A DNA stretch of 64,000 bases. Source: Patiria miniata. Taxonomy: Eukaryota; Echinodermata; Asteroidea; Valvatida; Asterinidae. The position numbers were made by a program, and so were the translations under genes. Below, one piece after another: positions 47,901 through 58,285 of the stretch (within the stretch, counting starts at the first letter, position 1; each line of letters begins with the position of its first letter). The stretch covers positions 16,915,334 through 16,979,333 of the forward strand of contig NW_024037074.1 of assembly GCF_015706575.1 (NCBI RefSeq), given 5' to 3'. Below the pieces are notes generated by a model, which was not told the origin of the DNA, made no database searches, and saw nothing but the letters and a program-made list of their open reading frames with translations.

Positions 47901-49564
47901 TCAATACAAGATGATGTCTCAAAACCGCCAAACTCACTGGTTTGACTGGAATCCTGCTGCTGCACAATTTTAACGTGTTTTTAGATGGGGTTATGATCGA
48001 GAATAAGCTTTATGTGGCCTCTCTGGACTCCCATATATTTGCACTAAGTTTAGTCGGGCACCATTTGCAGTCATCAGCCGACATTTGAAGCCAAAAAAAA
48101 AAAAAACAGGTAAAAAAAAAAAAAAGCCGCGTCGCCGCACCACTTTTTGGGCAAGCTCCATACCAGAAACCGGAGACTTTTTTTTTTTGGCCTAAAGTAA
48201 CTTTTCTTAAGTTACTTAAGCAACTTTTCCATGTATTGGGTTTTTTTTTATTTGCTTTCAGACTAAAGTGATCAGTTATGCTATTTCTATGTTAATAATT
48301 ATTTGAGAAATTTTCCAAAAAAAACCCAAAACAACCACCCAATATGACGTTTTACTTACCAAGGTGCCACTGAATCTGTAGGCTGATGTGGCACTCGGGC
48401 AGATGACGTGGGAATGTGAGCGAGTTGCAGGAAGACAGGTGTATCTTCTATACGGGACGAGGTTGAGGGTGGAGTGGGGGTGACTGTCAAAAACTGGACG
48501 AAAAGACCCTGGAAAAACAAAAACAAAAAAACAATGAAGAGTGAAAAGTTTGGAAGTTAAACATTGCATGACAGAATTGCGAAGTTGCACACAGTTTGGA
48601 AACTGAAGATGAATGATGTTTAAGATTAAGAGCAAAATTATAGGAAGTTTGGAAAAAGTTTGTTAAATTGATGCTTACGTATGGTTTCGATGGGTTGCTG
48701 CTGTGCCTGGAGCCTCACTTTAACCACATCTAGTGGAGTCACTGTGTAAAAAAAAAAGTCAAGAAACGTGCTTACAAGTTACATTGATTTATAGTGCTTT
48801 GATACGATTGAGTACGAAGGCCCATTTTATTGAGAAAGCAAGGAACAACAGGGCTGGATTTTTTTTAATTCAATTATAGGGCCTAGTACAGTAATAAGTA
48901 CAGGTATCCCTGTTAATTCTACCATGAAAAAAGTATCAAAGCCAGGCGGAAACAAACAAAATCTTTTGTCAAAGTTAAGTAGGGCCTTGCCCTACACCAA
49001 TTTTCAGAAGCGGAGGGGGGGGGGGGGGGGGGGGCGCGGGTTTACGGAGGAGGCGGGGTTGGACTTTTACGGGGGAGGGCACGCTAATAATAAGTTTAGT
49101 AGGCCCCTAGGCCTACAAAAAGAATCTGCCAACTTACTGAAAACAGACATGAATACGGTTCCAGCACATGAGGCAATCCCTCTCTGTAGAGAGGTCACAT
49201 CAACTTCCAATTGCGACTGACCAGCTGCCTGGGGAGCGATGCTTCTGGTGGGGCTCTGCGACGCTTTCCTCGGCAAGGCATCACCTCGGGAAGACGGGGA
49301 AAGGCTCCCCGCACGGACGGGTTTCCCCAACGGTCTCTCCCCGACTCTGCTTTCAGCAACCGTGAGCGGCTTTGGAGAAAATCCCCCACTGTTGGACGAC
49401 TTCCGATCAAACTCCGGGGATGGTGGAGGTGGAAGCGAGCAAGGGAAACTCGGGCCCCCGGGAAACTGGCCGATTTGCTGTAGATTCTGCAGCGGCTGCC
49501 CGCTGCCGTTCGCTCCCTGCCCAACGACCACCCCGCTGGGCTGAAGAAACTTGGGTCTGCACAT
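44908..49564 (-). CDS. SLC25A39-like: Diverged mitochondrial carrier, SLC25A39/40 paralogue, copy 2
   Basis: Second 10-exon carrier directly upstream of copy 1 in the same orientation. Exons: 49564-49138, 48741-48679, 48508-48360, 47623-47556, 47392-47259, 47077-46904, 46492-46383, 45903-45822, 45519-45439, 45017-44908. Total 1398 nt, 465 aa. Intron phases (1,1,0,2,1,1,0,1,1) equal those of copy 1, proving tandem duplication. Motifs PLDVVK (145-150), PIEMIR (289-294) and PFDVVK (383-388) are intact. Differences: a ~125-residue Pro/Ser/Gly-rich leader; exon 3 lacks the C-x3-C-x7-C-x-C loop and instead has HPH (173-175), C188, HSH (195-197) and C200; VPFSAM-like helix is VMYAVLYW. The exon 6 donor is GC (CAG|GCAAGA), the only GC-AG intron seen here. 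The start follows an in-frame TGA. Substrate unknown; it may not transport glutathione. Confidence 0.9.
45265..45395. mobile_element. MITE with CCATNTTTGAGGTGTGT inverted ends
   Basis: Left arm atttgcactgccgccatgtt (then tgaggtgtgtggtttt); the right arm in reverse complement reads atttgcatttggcagccatc (then tttgaggtgtgtattttt). Arms of about 36 bp; 131 bp in all; no ORF. It lies in the intron between carrier copy 2 exons 9 and 10. Confidence 0.75.
45966..46215. repeat. 43-bp minisatellite carrying octamer and ATTGG motifs
   Basis: About five head-to-tail units of 43 bp (gattggctaaaagcaagttt, gctcatttgcatattggtta, aat) in the carrier copy 2 intron between exons 7 and 8. Each unit has ATTTGCAT, the POU-factor octamer, 9-10 bp from an inverted CCAAT (ATTGG). 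Two further ATTTGCAT words precede the array, making six exact octamers in about 200 bp. Confidence 0.9.
46620..46870. repeat. ACAAGTC-type minisatellite
   Basis: About ten copies of tcctcacaagtc/tcaatcacaagtcc at 46629-46745, then after a gap inverted words ggacttgtgaaaggacttgt and ggacttgcgatggact at about 46812-46870. It lies immediately downstream (intronic side) of carrier copy 2 exon 6. Confidence 0.85.
47816..48192 (-). mobile_element. Harbinger-like MITE, family 1, copy B
   Basis: Inverted copy of 36286-36656, about 90 per cent identical by eye, 377 bp, with the same ggcc-polyA-gtctccggtttctggtatg ends. The flanks are TAA/TAA (47813-47815 and 48193-48195), the reverse-strand form of the TTA target. 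It lies in the carrier copy 2 intron between exons 3 and 4. Confidence 0.88.
49015..49034. repeat. Homopolymer of 20 G
   Basis: Twenty consecutive G in a purine-rich context just inside intron 1 of carrier copy 2. It can form a G-quadruplex; length is likely to vary or be a sequencing approximation. Confidence 0.85.
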
Positions 49565-51876
49565 TTCGTAAGATAAATCTCACAAAAAACAGCAGAACTT
49601 CAGGAGCAATGACAGACCCCAAGCTTCCTCGTCGAGTCCCAAATCAAATCTAACCTGTAGCGCACGGACAATCGGAAACGCGTAAAACGAACGTTGGCCT
49701 CGAAAGCTCCAGCGCCTACGTGCAGAATCGACAGTGCACGTTTCTGGTCACTGGCCGCTTTATGGATGTAAACAAGTTCACGTGCTCGGGGAATGAACGC
49801 GCGCGAACCTAACTAGACTGTTCCACTCTTTCATTAGGTAGGTGGGAAGTCAAATTATAAACGAGAAAAATTCCAAAACGCAAACAGTCACAGCCAAAGA
49901 TATTATCATGCGTTAAGTTTTAACTTCTAGTCCTTACCTATGTCATTTGTATCTTGTTTTAGTTTTATTTCTCTTTACATCTTTATTGTTTATTAGCAAC
50001 CCTCCGACAATTTATCCCTATACATGTCATAAGTGGTAGATTCTACCAACAAAGCGCGCGCGTGGTGCCTGGATATCATCCAGAGTCCGCGTGCCGATTT
50101 CCTAGAAAAATGATAATCGCGAGAATGCCTCACCAATTCTTCGGAAATGGAACAAAGTCGTGATGAGAAAAACATGGCCAAAGGCTGTGACAATAATTCT
50201 GCCAAATAATTATGATTAAAATATTTTCTTTCTTTCTCTATCGCGGAGAAATTTCTCGTCGACGCTATGCATGCAAATTGTTCACCTTTTGTTCCGACAA
50301 CAGAACTTTTAATTTTTTTACATTATTTTAAACGTATTTGATTAATCTTTTCTTTTTCATGTCAAAAATATTTAAAACACACAATGAGTTGCTTTGGTTA
50401 AGGAGAATGAATTTTGGAGGGGGGAAATATTTAAATGTGTAAGTTGCCTTTTATTTTATGTCGTTTTGAATCAAACGGAGAAACTCGTGCACTGCAAAGC
50501 CAAATATTACCGACTTTACAAGTCTCTGGGATATGGATTGCCAAGTCAGCAACACAGTCTGCATGTTTGCACACACAGCTGTCGAAAATTGACCCGAAAT
50601 TTGATAATCAATTTTGAGCCCTGGATGGAATGCAGGCTTTTCGAGATGGCTGGCCGGTTTCCTACCTCCATGGTTTGAATAAGCGGCGGCAATTTCTTGC
50701 CAGCTTGGGGGAGGGGGTGGGGGGGTGAAGGACCGCCAATTTTCTAGGGCAGCGGGCTGTTGGAGTTGGTAGTGTGTGTGTGTGAAAAAAAAAGAGACTG
50801 AAATTTTCGAGTTCTACAATCTGAAATACTGACTGAGCTAGCACAGGGGGAGGTACAAGGGTGCGATAGTCGTGCAGTGTTTTGAGCAGTGCTCAACAAG
50901 ATGGGAAATGGAATTCAGAACATTAATTCATATTTGGCAAAATGTTAACACCGCTCCATCTTACTAGCCAAAAGTGCATCGCAACTGCCTCAATACGCTC
51001 ATGTAGAATCAGCTTTCCCATAATCAGCTTTCCCATAATCAGACACAAGAAACTACAAATACATGTATACACTGCCGTGTTTTACTCTCGACGTATCCCA
51101 TTTATAAGGTTTGTAAAACGAAAACCTTTCAAGTACATGTACTTGGGTGAGGTCCTCGGGGTTAGTGTTTTGCAGGTAACCCATGGTCTCAAGGCCTCAG
51201 CTAGACAGTCTGGGTCACTGAGCTTGGCCTACGTGCGCGTGCCAGAACCGTCAGGTCAAGGCAATAAAAATACGTCCCTGGCTATTAAACGGGCTGACTT
51301 AGAGATTGATTAACATACAATAGTCTGTCTGTAGCTAGCTAGCTTCGGCTGCGAGTGCGAGGTGAAGGACACTCATCGGATCTGTGACCGAATTGTGAAG
51401 GCATTGTATTGAGCTGTGCGCTTATCTTGTCAAGTTGTTAGCTCAGTTTATGAAATTAAATGTATTCGTGGTTTCGTGGCGTCAGCACATTTGCGGATCC
51501 TTTTCCAAGTAATCTTCCCGTTGAAATCAATTATTTTTCGCTGTACTAAATCCAAGAAAACCTCGGGCAACAATTGGGCATCCGAACGAGGGATTCTTGA
51601 CACAGCCTATATTATATATATTTTCTTTTTAATCGTATGATGCTTAACATCTAGCAAATAGCAGTTTCATCACGAGAAATTATAACCTCAATAAAGGCTC
51701 TTAGATGGATCTCCGCCTTTAGATACGTTGTCCAAAAACTTCGTTACCCTAATTGAAAAGGGCCCGCCGAAGTGACATCTCTTCAAGAGTGTTCAGCGTA
51801 CAGTTTTTTTCTTCATAAAATGCCCGTTCAAATTATTGTCATTGAATGACTAGTAGTAGTAAAATGTAGTATTATG
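49565..51876. other. Upstream region of carrier copy 2 and intergenic DNA
   Basis: The first 250 bp are CpG-rich (cgcgtaaaacgaacg, gcgcgcgaacc) and probably contain the copy 2 promoter. The rest shows no supported gene; an ORF of 123 codons at 50942-51313 is unrecognised and contains a duplicated 12-nt phrase (cagctttcccataat). A (gt)n run lies near 50774-50783. Confidence 0.5.
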
Positions 51877-52550
51877 CAGGGTGAGTAAAAAAAAAAAAGC
51901 GGATCCCAAACCCCCAAAAATATAATTCATATTTTAAAAAATATGTAGCACCAAGCATAATAACGACTGGAAAGCAAATTTCATAAGCTACTTTTAGATG
52001 AAAAAAATACTGAAATTGCTCAATCCGTTCAAGGAATATCACCACTTAAACGCCGGCAATGCCCCTTAAATTTGTTTCGTCCAAAAAAAAAAACCCATGC
52101 AGTTTATTGTGTATTCTGACTGTTTGGAACAACAAAGAAAATGACACAGAATACTTGTTTCAACAACTGCCAACAACTGTAGTATGTTAACAACCCTGGT
52201 TAGGCAAACAATATGATTTATAAAGTCCACCTTTTTTTTTTAAAGACGGGCCTTCAAAAGGACTTTGTTGAATATTTTTTAACTTTTAAACTGAGGTTTT
52301 TAAACATCTGGTGATGTTTGAAGACAATTGTGATGATGATTCTTGAAATCGCATTTTAGGACGAAAGAGGTTTTAGGGTCAGTGTTTAAATGGTGATATT
52401 CTTTGAACGGATTGAGCAATTTCAGTAATTTTTTTCATGTAAAAGTAGCTTATGAAATTGGCTTTCCAGTCATGTTTGGTGCTACATATTTTTTAAATAT
52501 GAAATATAATTTTGGGGTTTGGGTTCCGCTTTTTTATTTTACTCACTCTG
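51877..52550. mobile_element. Foldback-type element with ~170-bp inverted arms
   Basis: The left end CAGGGTGAGTAAAA and right end TTTTACTCACTCTG start two long inverted arms (51877-52050 and about 52385-52550) that stay homologous over their length, for example gcataataacgactggaaag paired with ctttccagtcatgtttggtg, and gaaattgctcaatccgttca paired with tgaacggattgagcaatttc. About 335 bp of unrelated spacer, no transposase. The right-arm ORF at 52403-52627 is part of the element. Flanks tattatg and tattgtc are only roughly alike. Confidence 0.85.
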
Positions 52551-52989
52551 TATTGTCAAATGCAAATGAAACGTACGTCTTAAAAATGCATGAGATTCAA
52601 TTAAGATTCTTGTATCACAGCCTATAAAAGTACTCTCACTGGCTGGTCGTCAGTTGAACACAGTAACGAAAACGTTTCGTCGTGTGGTTATAAAGTCAAG
52701 AATGTATTTTGTAGGGCGAGGTCAATATGCAACAGCAAATATTGTAATACATTTTATGACTCCATGCATGCATCCGTATGAAATCATAAAATGTTTTACA
52801 ATATTTGTCCATGTAAACAAAAGTAGTGTCACCGACGCACGTCCACCAACCAACTCTCGAACAAAGGGCCGGGTAGTACAATATTTTGATTCAATGTTTG
52901 TGAGTTTGTCTCGGTCTAGTTTTTTATTCGATCGTCTATTAAATTGCAGATTTTAAACTAGCCAGTCCCATATGCTCCATGTCTGCCGC

Positions 52990-53306
52990 CAAGGGCAGAT
53001 CCAGGGGGGGGGGGGGGCAAAGGGGGCCATGGCCCCCCCAAAAAAAACGAAACCAATTTTTTTTTTTTATGTGACATCGCAATAAAGGCAGGCAATGAGT
53101 ACACCACCATCTTTTCCTCAAAAAACATTGGTTAAAGTGGTCAGAAATTGCCTCAGATCGCACCACAGAGCATCTAGAATCCAAAAAATTTTCGAGGCCC
53201 TTAAGCGGGTCTCGAACCCCACGCCGTAATTTTTTTGACCCACTTTTTGGGGGGACCAAAATTTTTTTGGCCCCCCCCCCCAAATTGTGTTCTGGATCCG
53301 CCCTTG
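52990..53306. mobile_element. hAT-like MITE with 8-bp target duplication
   Basis: Ends CAAGGGCAGATCCAG and (reverse complement) CAAGGGCGGATCCAG, 317 bp. The flanking octamers TCTGCCGC (52982-52989) and TCTGCCAC (53307-53314) differ at one base. The 8-bp duplication and CA-start terminus indicate a non-autonomous hAT. Poly-G and poly-C tracts lie just inside the ends. The minus-strand ORF across it has no transposase features. Confidence 0.85.
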
Positions 53307-53314
53307 TCTGCCAC

Positions 53315-53690
53315 TTGTTTTTGTTATCTGATTCTGAAATAAATTTCAAGTAATTTACAAAATATGTGGATTGATCATATCTAAAGCTACTTGTAGTAGG
53401 CTATATATAAGCCTAAACGACCATTCTCCAAAATATTTTTTTTTTAATACGGTGTATTGTCTTTATACATTTGATTTTATTAATTATTAAGTAAGTCGTG
53501 CTTTCTTTGGGTTCTATCTCTAGTTGGATTTTACGCGCGTCGATCTAGCGCATTTGGGCCTAATTAAGAACTTCATCGATTTAAAAAAGTTACATTGTTT
53601 TTTTTCTATAACGCTACCCCTCCCCTTCAAGTTGGTGGTATGCCACCATGGTTCTTGGCCGGCCACATAATTAGTTTGTGATGTACTTCT
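53315..53690. other. Non-coding spacer
   Basis: AT-rich sequence with no gene seen between the hAT-like MITE and the LINE fragment. Confidence 0.5.
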
Positions 53691-54412
53691 GATATGACTT
53701 GGAATCGACACATAAACCAAATTGCTGTCAAAGCAAACAGAACCCTTGGTCTACTCAAAAGAACATTATCCAGCTGTGATAAACACACCAAAGAAATAGC
53801 ATATAAGGCACTCGTTCGACCACTTCTGGAATATTGTCAAGTCATATGGGACCCCCACCAATCGAACACCATCGGCGTGCTTGAAAAAGTTCAGAGACGT
53901 GCAGCCAGGTTCGTCCTGAGGGACTACAGTTACTCATCGAGCGTCACTGCAATGCTCAAAGAGCTAGGCTGGGACCCCTTGGAAGAAAGACGCAACAGAG
54001 CTCGACTATGCACCATCTTCAAAGAAATTCACGGTATAATTCCAAGTAATATCTCCCACCTGCAAATTCATCTACCCAGTAACCAGCCAACCACCAGACG
54101 TACTACCAGACAATCCAATAGCAATTTAAATCTTCAGCGCATCCAGTCAAACAAAAACAACTATCTTCACTCGTTATACCCATGGACAGTCCCCGAATGG
54201 AACCTCCTACCTGACGCTACTAAAAACCAACCCACACTGAACGCCTTCAAAACCCAACTAGACAAGATAAATATCGGCCAACTCTCCACCCATGCGCACT
54301 TCAAAATTTAGTCATCAACCAGCACCATGACAGCGTTACCTAGCACCTGCACGTGATAGCCCCACCATAGGCGATTGTGCAGTAGCATACAGATACAGAT
54401 ACAGATAATGAA
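53691..54412 (+). mobile_element. 5'-truncated non-LTR retrotransposon (CR1/Jockey-like), 3' end
   Basis: A 205-codon open frame ends at 54309-54311 and reads as the region C-terminal to the reverse-transcriptase palm of CR1/L2/Jockey-type LINEs: WNRHINQIAVKANRTLGLLK, IAYKALVRPLLEYCQVIWDP, VLEKVQRRAARFVL, and PLEERRNRARL near the end of the domain. The polymerase core, endonuclease and any ORF1 are missing, as expected for 5' truncation. The ~100-bp 3' UTR ends in an (acagat)n tail at about 54388-54406. No obvious target duplication. The intact frame suggests a fairly young insertion. It ends about 125 bp before the MIF4G gene start codon. Confidence 0.85.
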
Positions 54413-54536
54413 CTTCGGAGAGAAAAAATATTCTTTTGGGAATTCCCCGCGAAACACACGCAATATAGTCAGGTTCCATCCCCAAAAGATGTACTTCTGC
54501 ACACATACTGTATACTGGGAACCATTTTGCAACAAC

Positions 54537-56928
54537 ATGGCGTCGGCAAGAAGTTTACACGCAGGGCTACTCTCGAACGAAACACCGAACCTTCGACCAA
54601 CAAACTATATGGGCAAGGGTAGAGGCAGGGGAAGTCGCAGCAAGAACACCAGCAATCCATCGGCCCCACCTGGTCTGGTAAAGAAAACTGACAAAGAGGA
54701 AAACGCCAAAAATTCGCCTGATGAGGTTGAGGGAAATGACGCGGCTCCAAAAGCGGTACTGCATCAGTTTCGTGAAAATATTTGTATCGAAACTTAATTT
54801 AAAATAGAATTAAAAAAACAAAAACTGAAAAAAAATGAGATAATGTTACATTATAGTTTATGTAAACAGTATACACTCAGTCAGTTGAATAATTTAATTA
54901 GGATATTTGGGAAAAATTTAAATTCATTTCAATTACATTTTATTTTTAATTCAAATGACAATTCAAATGATGTTCATGTTAGCCATACCACTTTCACTAG
55001 TACAACAAGTCATAAAATGGAGCATAGCAGTTTTCTAACAACTGATGTATCTCATCAGCTGCAACTTCATTTATTCATTCTGGTTTTCATTCTACTTAAG
55101 TACTTTCTTATATTTTCATTGATTTTCACCAGCAGGAAAACAAGCTAGGCCTACTTGATCTTCTGCAAACGATGTGCCATCAACATCCCAATCAGAGAAT
55201 CATTGAACTGTCACCGGAGGATGAAAGCGCAATCGTGGAGAAAGCTCTTGAGAGCATTTCAACCGGAGAAGAGCTGCGCAACCTTGTCTTAGACATTTAC
55301 AACTGGACGTTGCAAGATCCTGCAACAACATCGTGCGTGGCAAGCCTGTGTGCAACCCTTGCCAAGTACGACCATTAAAATGCTACATTTTGCTAACCAT
55401 ATTTGTGTATTTGTGTTGTGAGGTTGCTGGAAATGTGGGGCAAGCAATCTTAAAGATGTGGGTTTCGGATTTGTCTTTGATATTGAAAGAAGGAAGTGAA
55501 AACTTGGCAGGCAAAGAAAGTTGACGGAAACAAGATTCAGACCATACTGATTTACAACCAGCCTGAGTGCCAAATTCAGAGGGTCTATATTTGCAGTATT
55601 TAATATATTTGATGACCTACATTTAGTGTCTCTGTTTGTCATTTGTCTGATGGTTTTTCCAGATTTGAGAAAGATGAGGTCAATTTCCGCTCCACCCTGC
55701 TGAAACCCCTCCAGGAAGACTTTCAGTCTAGAGATCAGTGGAGGAAAGAAAAGCAAACAAGATGGCTGTCCTTCGTCTGCTTTCTGTGTGATTTGTATGC
55801 CTTGATGAAGACAGCAGCCGACGGATACTTGCATATCCTGGTGGAGCCTGTGTACTCTTGTTTGGATCAGGTACCAACAACCCCCACCCCCAACATACCA
55901 AGTGCCACCACCTCCCCCACCCCCACTTCCCACCCCACCTCCCCAACTCCCAAAAGAAAAAAAACCTATTGTTACAGATATGAATATCCAGATGGGTTTT
56001 GATATGAAATTATTGTAGCAGCTGTGAAATTTCTTTGTTGCAAAAGATACATCCAGAATCGTCTATATTAAATTTCTTTATTTGCATTGAATATTTCCTC
56101 TTCTTTTTCTCATCCTAGCTGCTTACAGATAATGAGGCTTCGGACATTCAGATTGAATATGCAACCCTCAAGGTAGGATGAATTTACAATGTGCAATCCT
56201 GAAGCTCTAACTGGAAGTTTCCTGAATCCACCAGATTCCAACATAATCAATCAAGTTCTTACAAATACACAAAATTGGAATAGCAGCCCCCATGTTAAGT
56301 ATTATAGATGTGGGACTGGGAGTCCATCAAAATACATTTTTTGTACATAGTCTGATAGTTGATGAATTCAAGAAAGTTTCGCTTAGCTGTTAAAATTGCT
56401 GTTCACTAGTGTTCAGTCAGATTGATTTTGAGTGTTAATGTTGGATTTGTTTGTCTTGTGAGTTGAAAATGATTTCATCTTTTGTTCTTGGATTTTCTAG
56501 CAATCAACAGGCTTCACACTTAATTACTTATGCCATGGATGGTTTGATATTTTGTAGGCAAGTTTTCCGAGGATGAAATGGGAATTTTAAAAGGAAAGCA
56601 TTTTTAATTTCCAACAAAACCATAGTCCCTTAAATTTCTCATACTTTGCCAATCAAGTGAAATTGTACTTCCAGTTTTCTAATCTCTTAGATATTTTATT
56701 CCCTCCAAGCTGAAGCAACTCGGCAAGATCCTGCAGAGTAACCAGCCTTCTCAGATGGAACTCTTAATGGATAACCTGAGAACCAGACTACTCGGTCCAG
56801 GCACCACCGCCATTGGTCGCCTGCTGCTTTTGGAGTCCATCGAGTTGTATGCGAGTGGCTGGCAGTTTGACGACGAAGCCGCAAAGGCCTACGACGAACT
56901 TAAACAAATGACTTCAGAGAAAGCGTGA
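54537..56928 (+). CDS. MIF4G-domain protein (MIF4GD / CTIF / PAIP1 group), 5 exons
   Basis: Cytoplasmic translation-factor-type protein; relatives bridge mRNA-binding proteins (SLBP, CBP80 or PABP) to eIF4A/eIF3. Exons: 54537-54755, 55136-55365, 55663-55870, 56119-56172, 56710-56928; total 930 nt, 309 aa. Exon 1 encodes a low-complexity basic/Gly tail-like leader (MGKGRGRGSRSKN, NPSAPPGL). Exons 2-5 form one helical MIF4G repeat domain: VEKALESISTGEELRNLVLD, RWLSFVCFLCDLYALMK, LVEPVYSCLDQ and RLLLLESIELYASGW, the last matching the GRLLLLE-x2-E-x3-GGW end of MIF4GD. The exon 1 donor is uncertain (GCG|GTACTG used; GAG|GTTGAG is also in phase). The other junctions are GT-AG and in phase. The size lies between MIF4GD (222 aa) and PAIP1/CTIF, so I leave the symbol blank. 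Confidence 0.85.
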
Positions 56929-57157
56929 ATTCAGCGAGGGCAGCCTCCGGAATTTAATGTCCCTCGAGGGCGCCCTCAAGACTGACGAAGTTTACCACCA
57001 TTGGATGTATTTTGTATAGCATGTGATTTTCACGAGTGGATCTGTGAGCCAGAAATGCTCTGTGACTCCTTAGCATTTCCGTCGCTGGTTTTTGTGAGAA
57101 GGGATTAGTGAAGCACCCTGGAATAGGGTAGTCGGGACGACCGAACTGACGGAAGCA

Positions 57158-57163
57158 ATAAAT
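57158..57163 (+). terminator. Poly(A) signal of the MIF4G gene
   Basis: AATAAA 230 bp after the stop codon (gcAATAAAtgg). Confidence 0.6.
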
Positions 57164-57873
57164 GGAATACATGATGCTGCATAGTCACAGCCGAAACTCT
57201 TATCTAGAGCCATTGTCTAGGCCTTCACCTAGGAACAGGCCGTTTCGGACACAGGCCTTATACAGGGGATGCTTGAATATTCGGACAAGGGAACTGCAAC
57301 ATAAGATGTAGGATTTTTGGACCTAATGTCTTGCAATGAAGAATTATCTGATGGAATCTATTTAATGCTGATCTGTGAGTGAGTGAAAGAATGTGAATGT
57401 CTAGGCATATAAAAGGAACTTGAACAGGCTAGAGTTAGAAAGGGACGCTGATGTGTCACTGATGTCTTGAAGTTAAAGGCACTAAACTTCTCAACATCAT
57501 CTTGCAACAAGGCTGCATACTAAATCTACCAAATGGGCCCAGACCCAATCCCCGGAGCTGCAAAGCAGAGAACATTCTGCGTAGCAAATTGAGTGCAGAA
57601 TGAAAAGCAATATATTGGCAATATTTTGTGCCAAGGAGAAAATATTTCTTAACAAAATCAGTGATCTGCAAAAACGTTCCTTACAGGAAATGTACACATC
57701 CTATGCAAGTTTCAGCTTGTCACCTGTTTTGCTAAGTAAATATTTTCTGTGCTAATAGGGCAGAATTTCTGAGCTGTTCCACGACATTGGCCTCTGGTAT
57801 TTGTTTGAATGCTTAAATATGTGTACATACATGTACAGACAACTACATGTAGTAGCAGACATAGATACATGTA

Positions 57874-58060
57874 CAGTCGACTCTCGTTAGCACAAACTCT
57901 GTTAATACAAAATTCTGGTTATAACAAACATAAAGCCTTGGTCCCGACTGTGCATTTATATGCACAATGAATGGGACTGATGTTCCTCTTAATACAAAAT
58001 TCTGATATAACAAACAATTTGGCTAGGTCCGAACGAGTTCGTTATAACGAGACTCGACTG
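57874..58060. mobile_element. pogo/Tigger-like MITE with TA target, copy A
   Basis: Ends CAGTCGACTCTCGTTA and (reverse complement) CAGTCGAGTCTCGTTATAAC, flanked on both sides by TA (57872-57873, 58061-58062). 187 bp. The CAGTC…CTCGTTA terminus and TA duplication are typical of pogo/Tigger derivatives of Tc1/mariner. The interior has tandem taatacaaaattctg words. Confidence 0.82.
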
Positions 58061-58285
58061 TACTAGTAACTCACCAATTTTCTTACATGTGTGATATATG
58101 CAGAATTTTGAATGCTGGGAAAAAGCAAACTTGGACCAAATTCTGTTGGTTCCCGGCTGTACATAGTGATACACAAGTTGACTATGGTCGTCCATCTAAA
58201 GGCTATTTGCACGATTTGGTTGAACAGCAGTCTACACAGTAACTACACACAAGACAAAATGGGGTGCTGTGTAGCACTAATAAAG

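Noticed and set aside
49168..49653. Several overlapping ORFs of 65-101 codons on both strands
   Set aside because: Shadows of the GC-rich first exon of carrier copy 2, which has support from splice phase and downstream exons.
50942..51313. 123-codon ORF
   Set aside because: Not recognised, no splice or promoter context, and includes a duplicated 12-nt phrase; likely chance.
55289..55933. 214-codon minus-strand ORF with Gly-rich end
   Set aside because: Antisense to exons 2-3 and intron of the MIF4G gene, spanning exon borders; a shadow frame.
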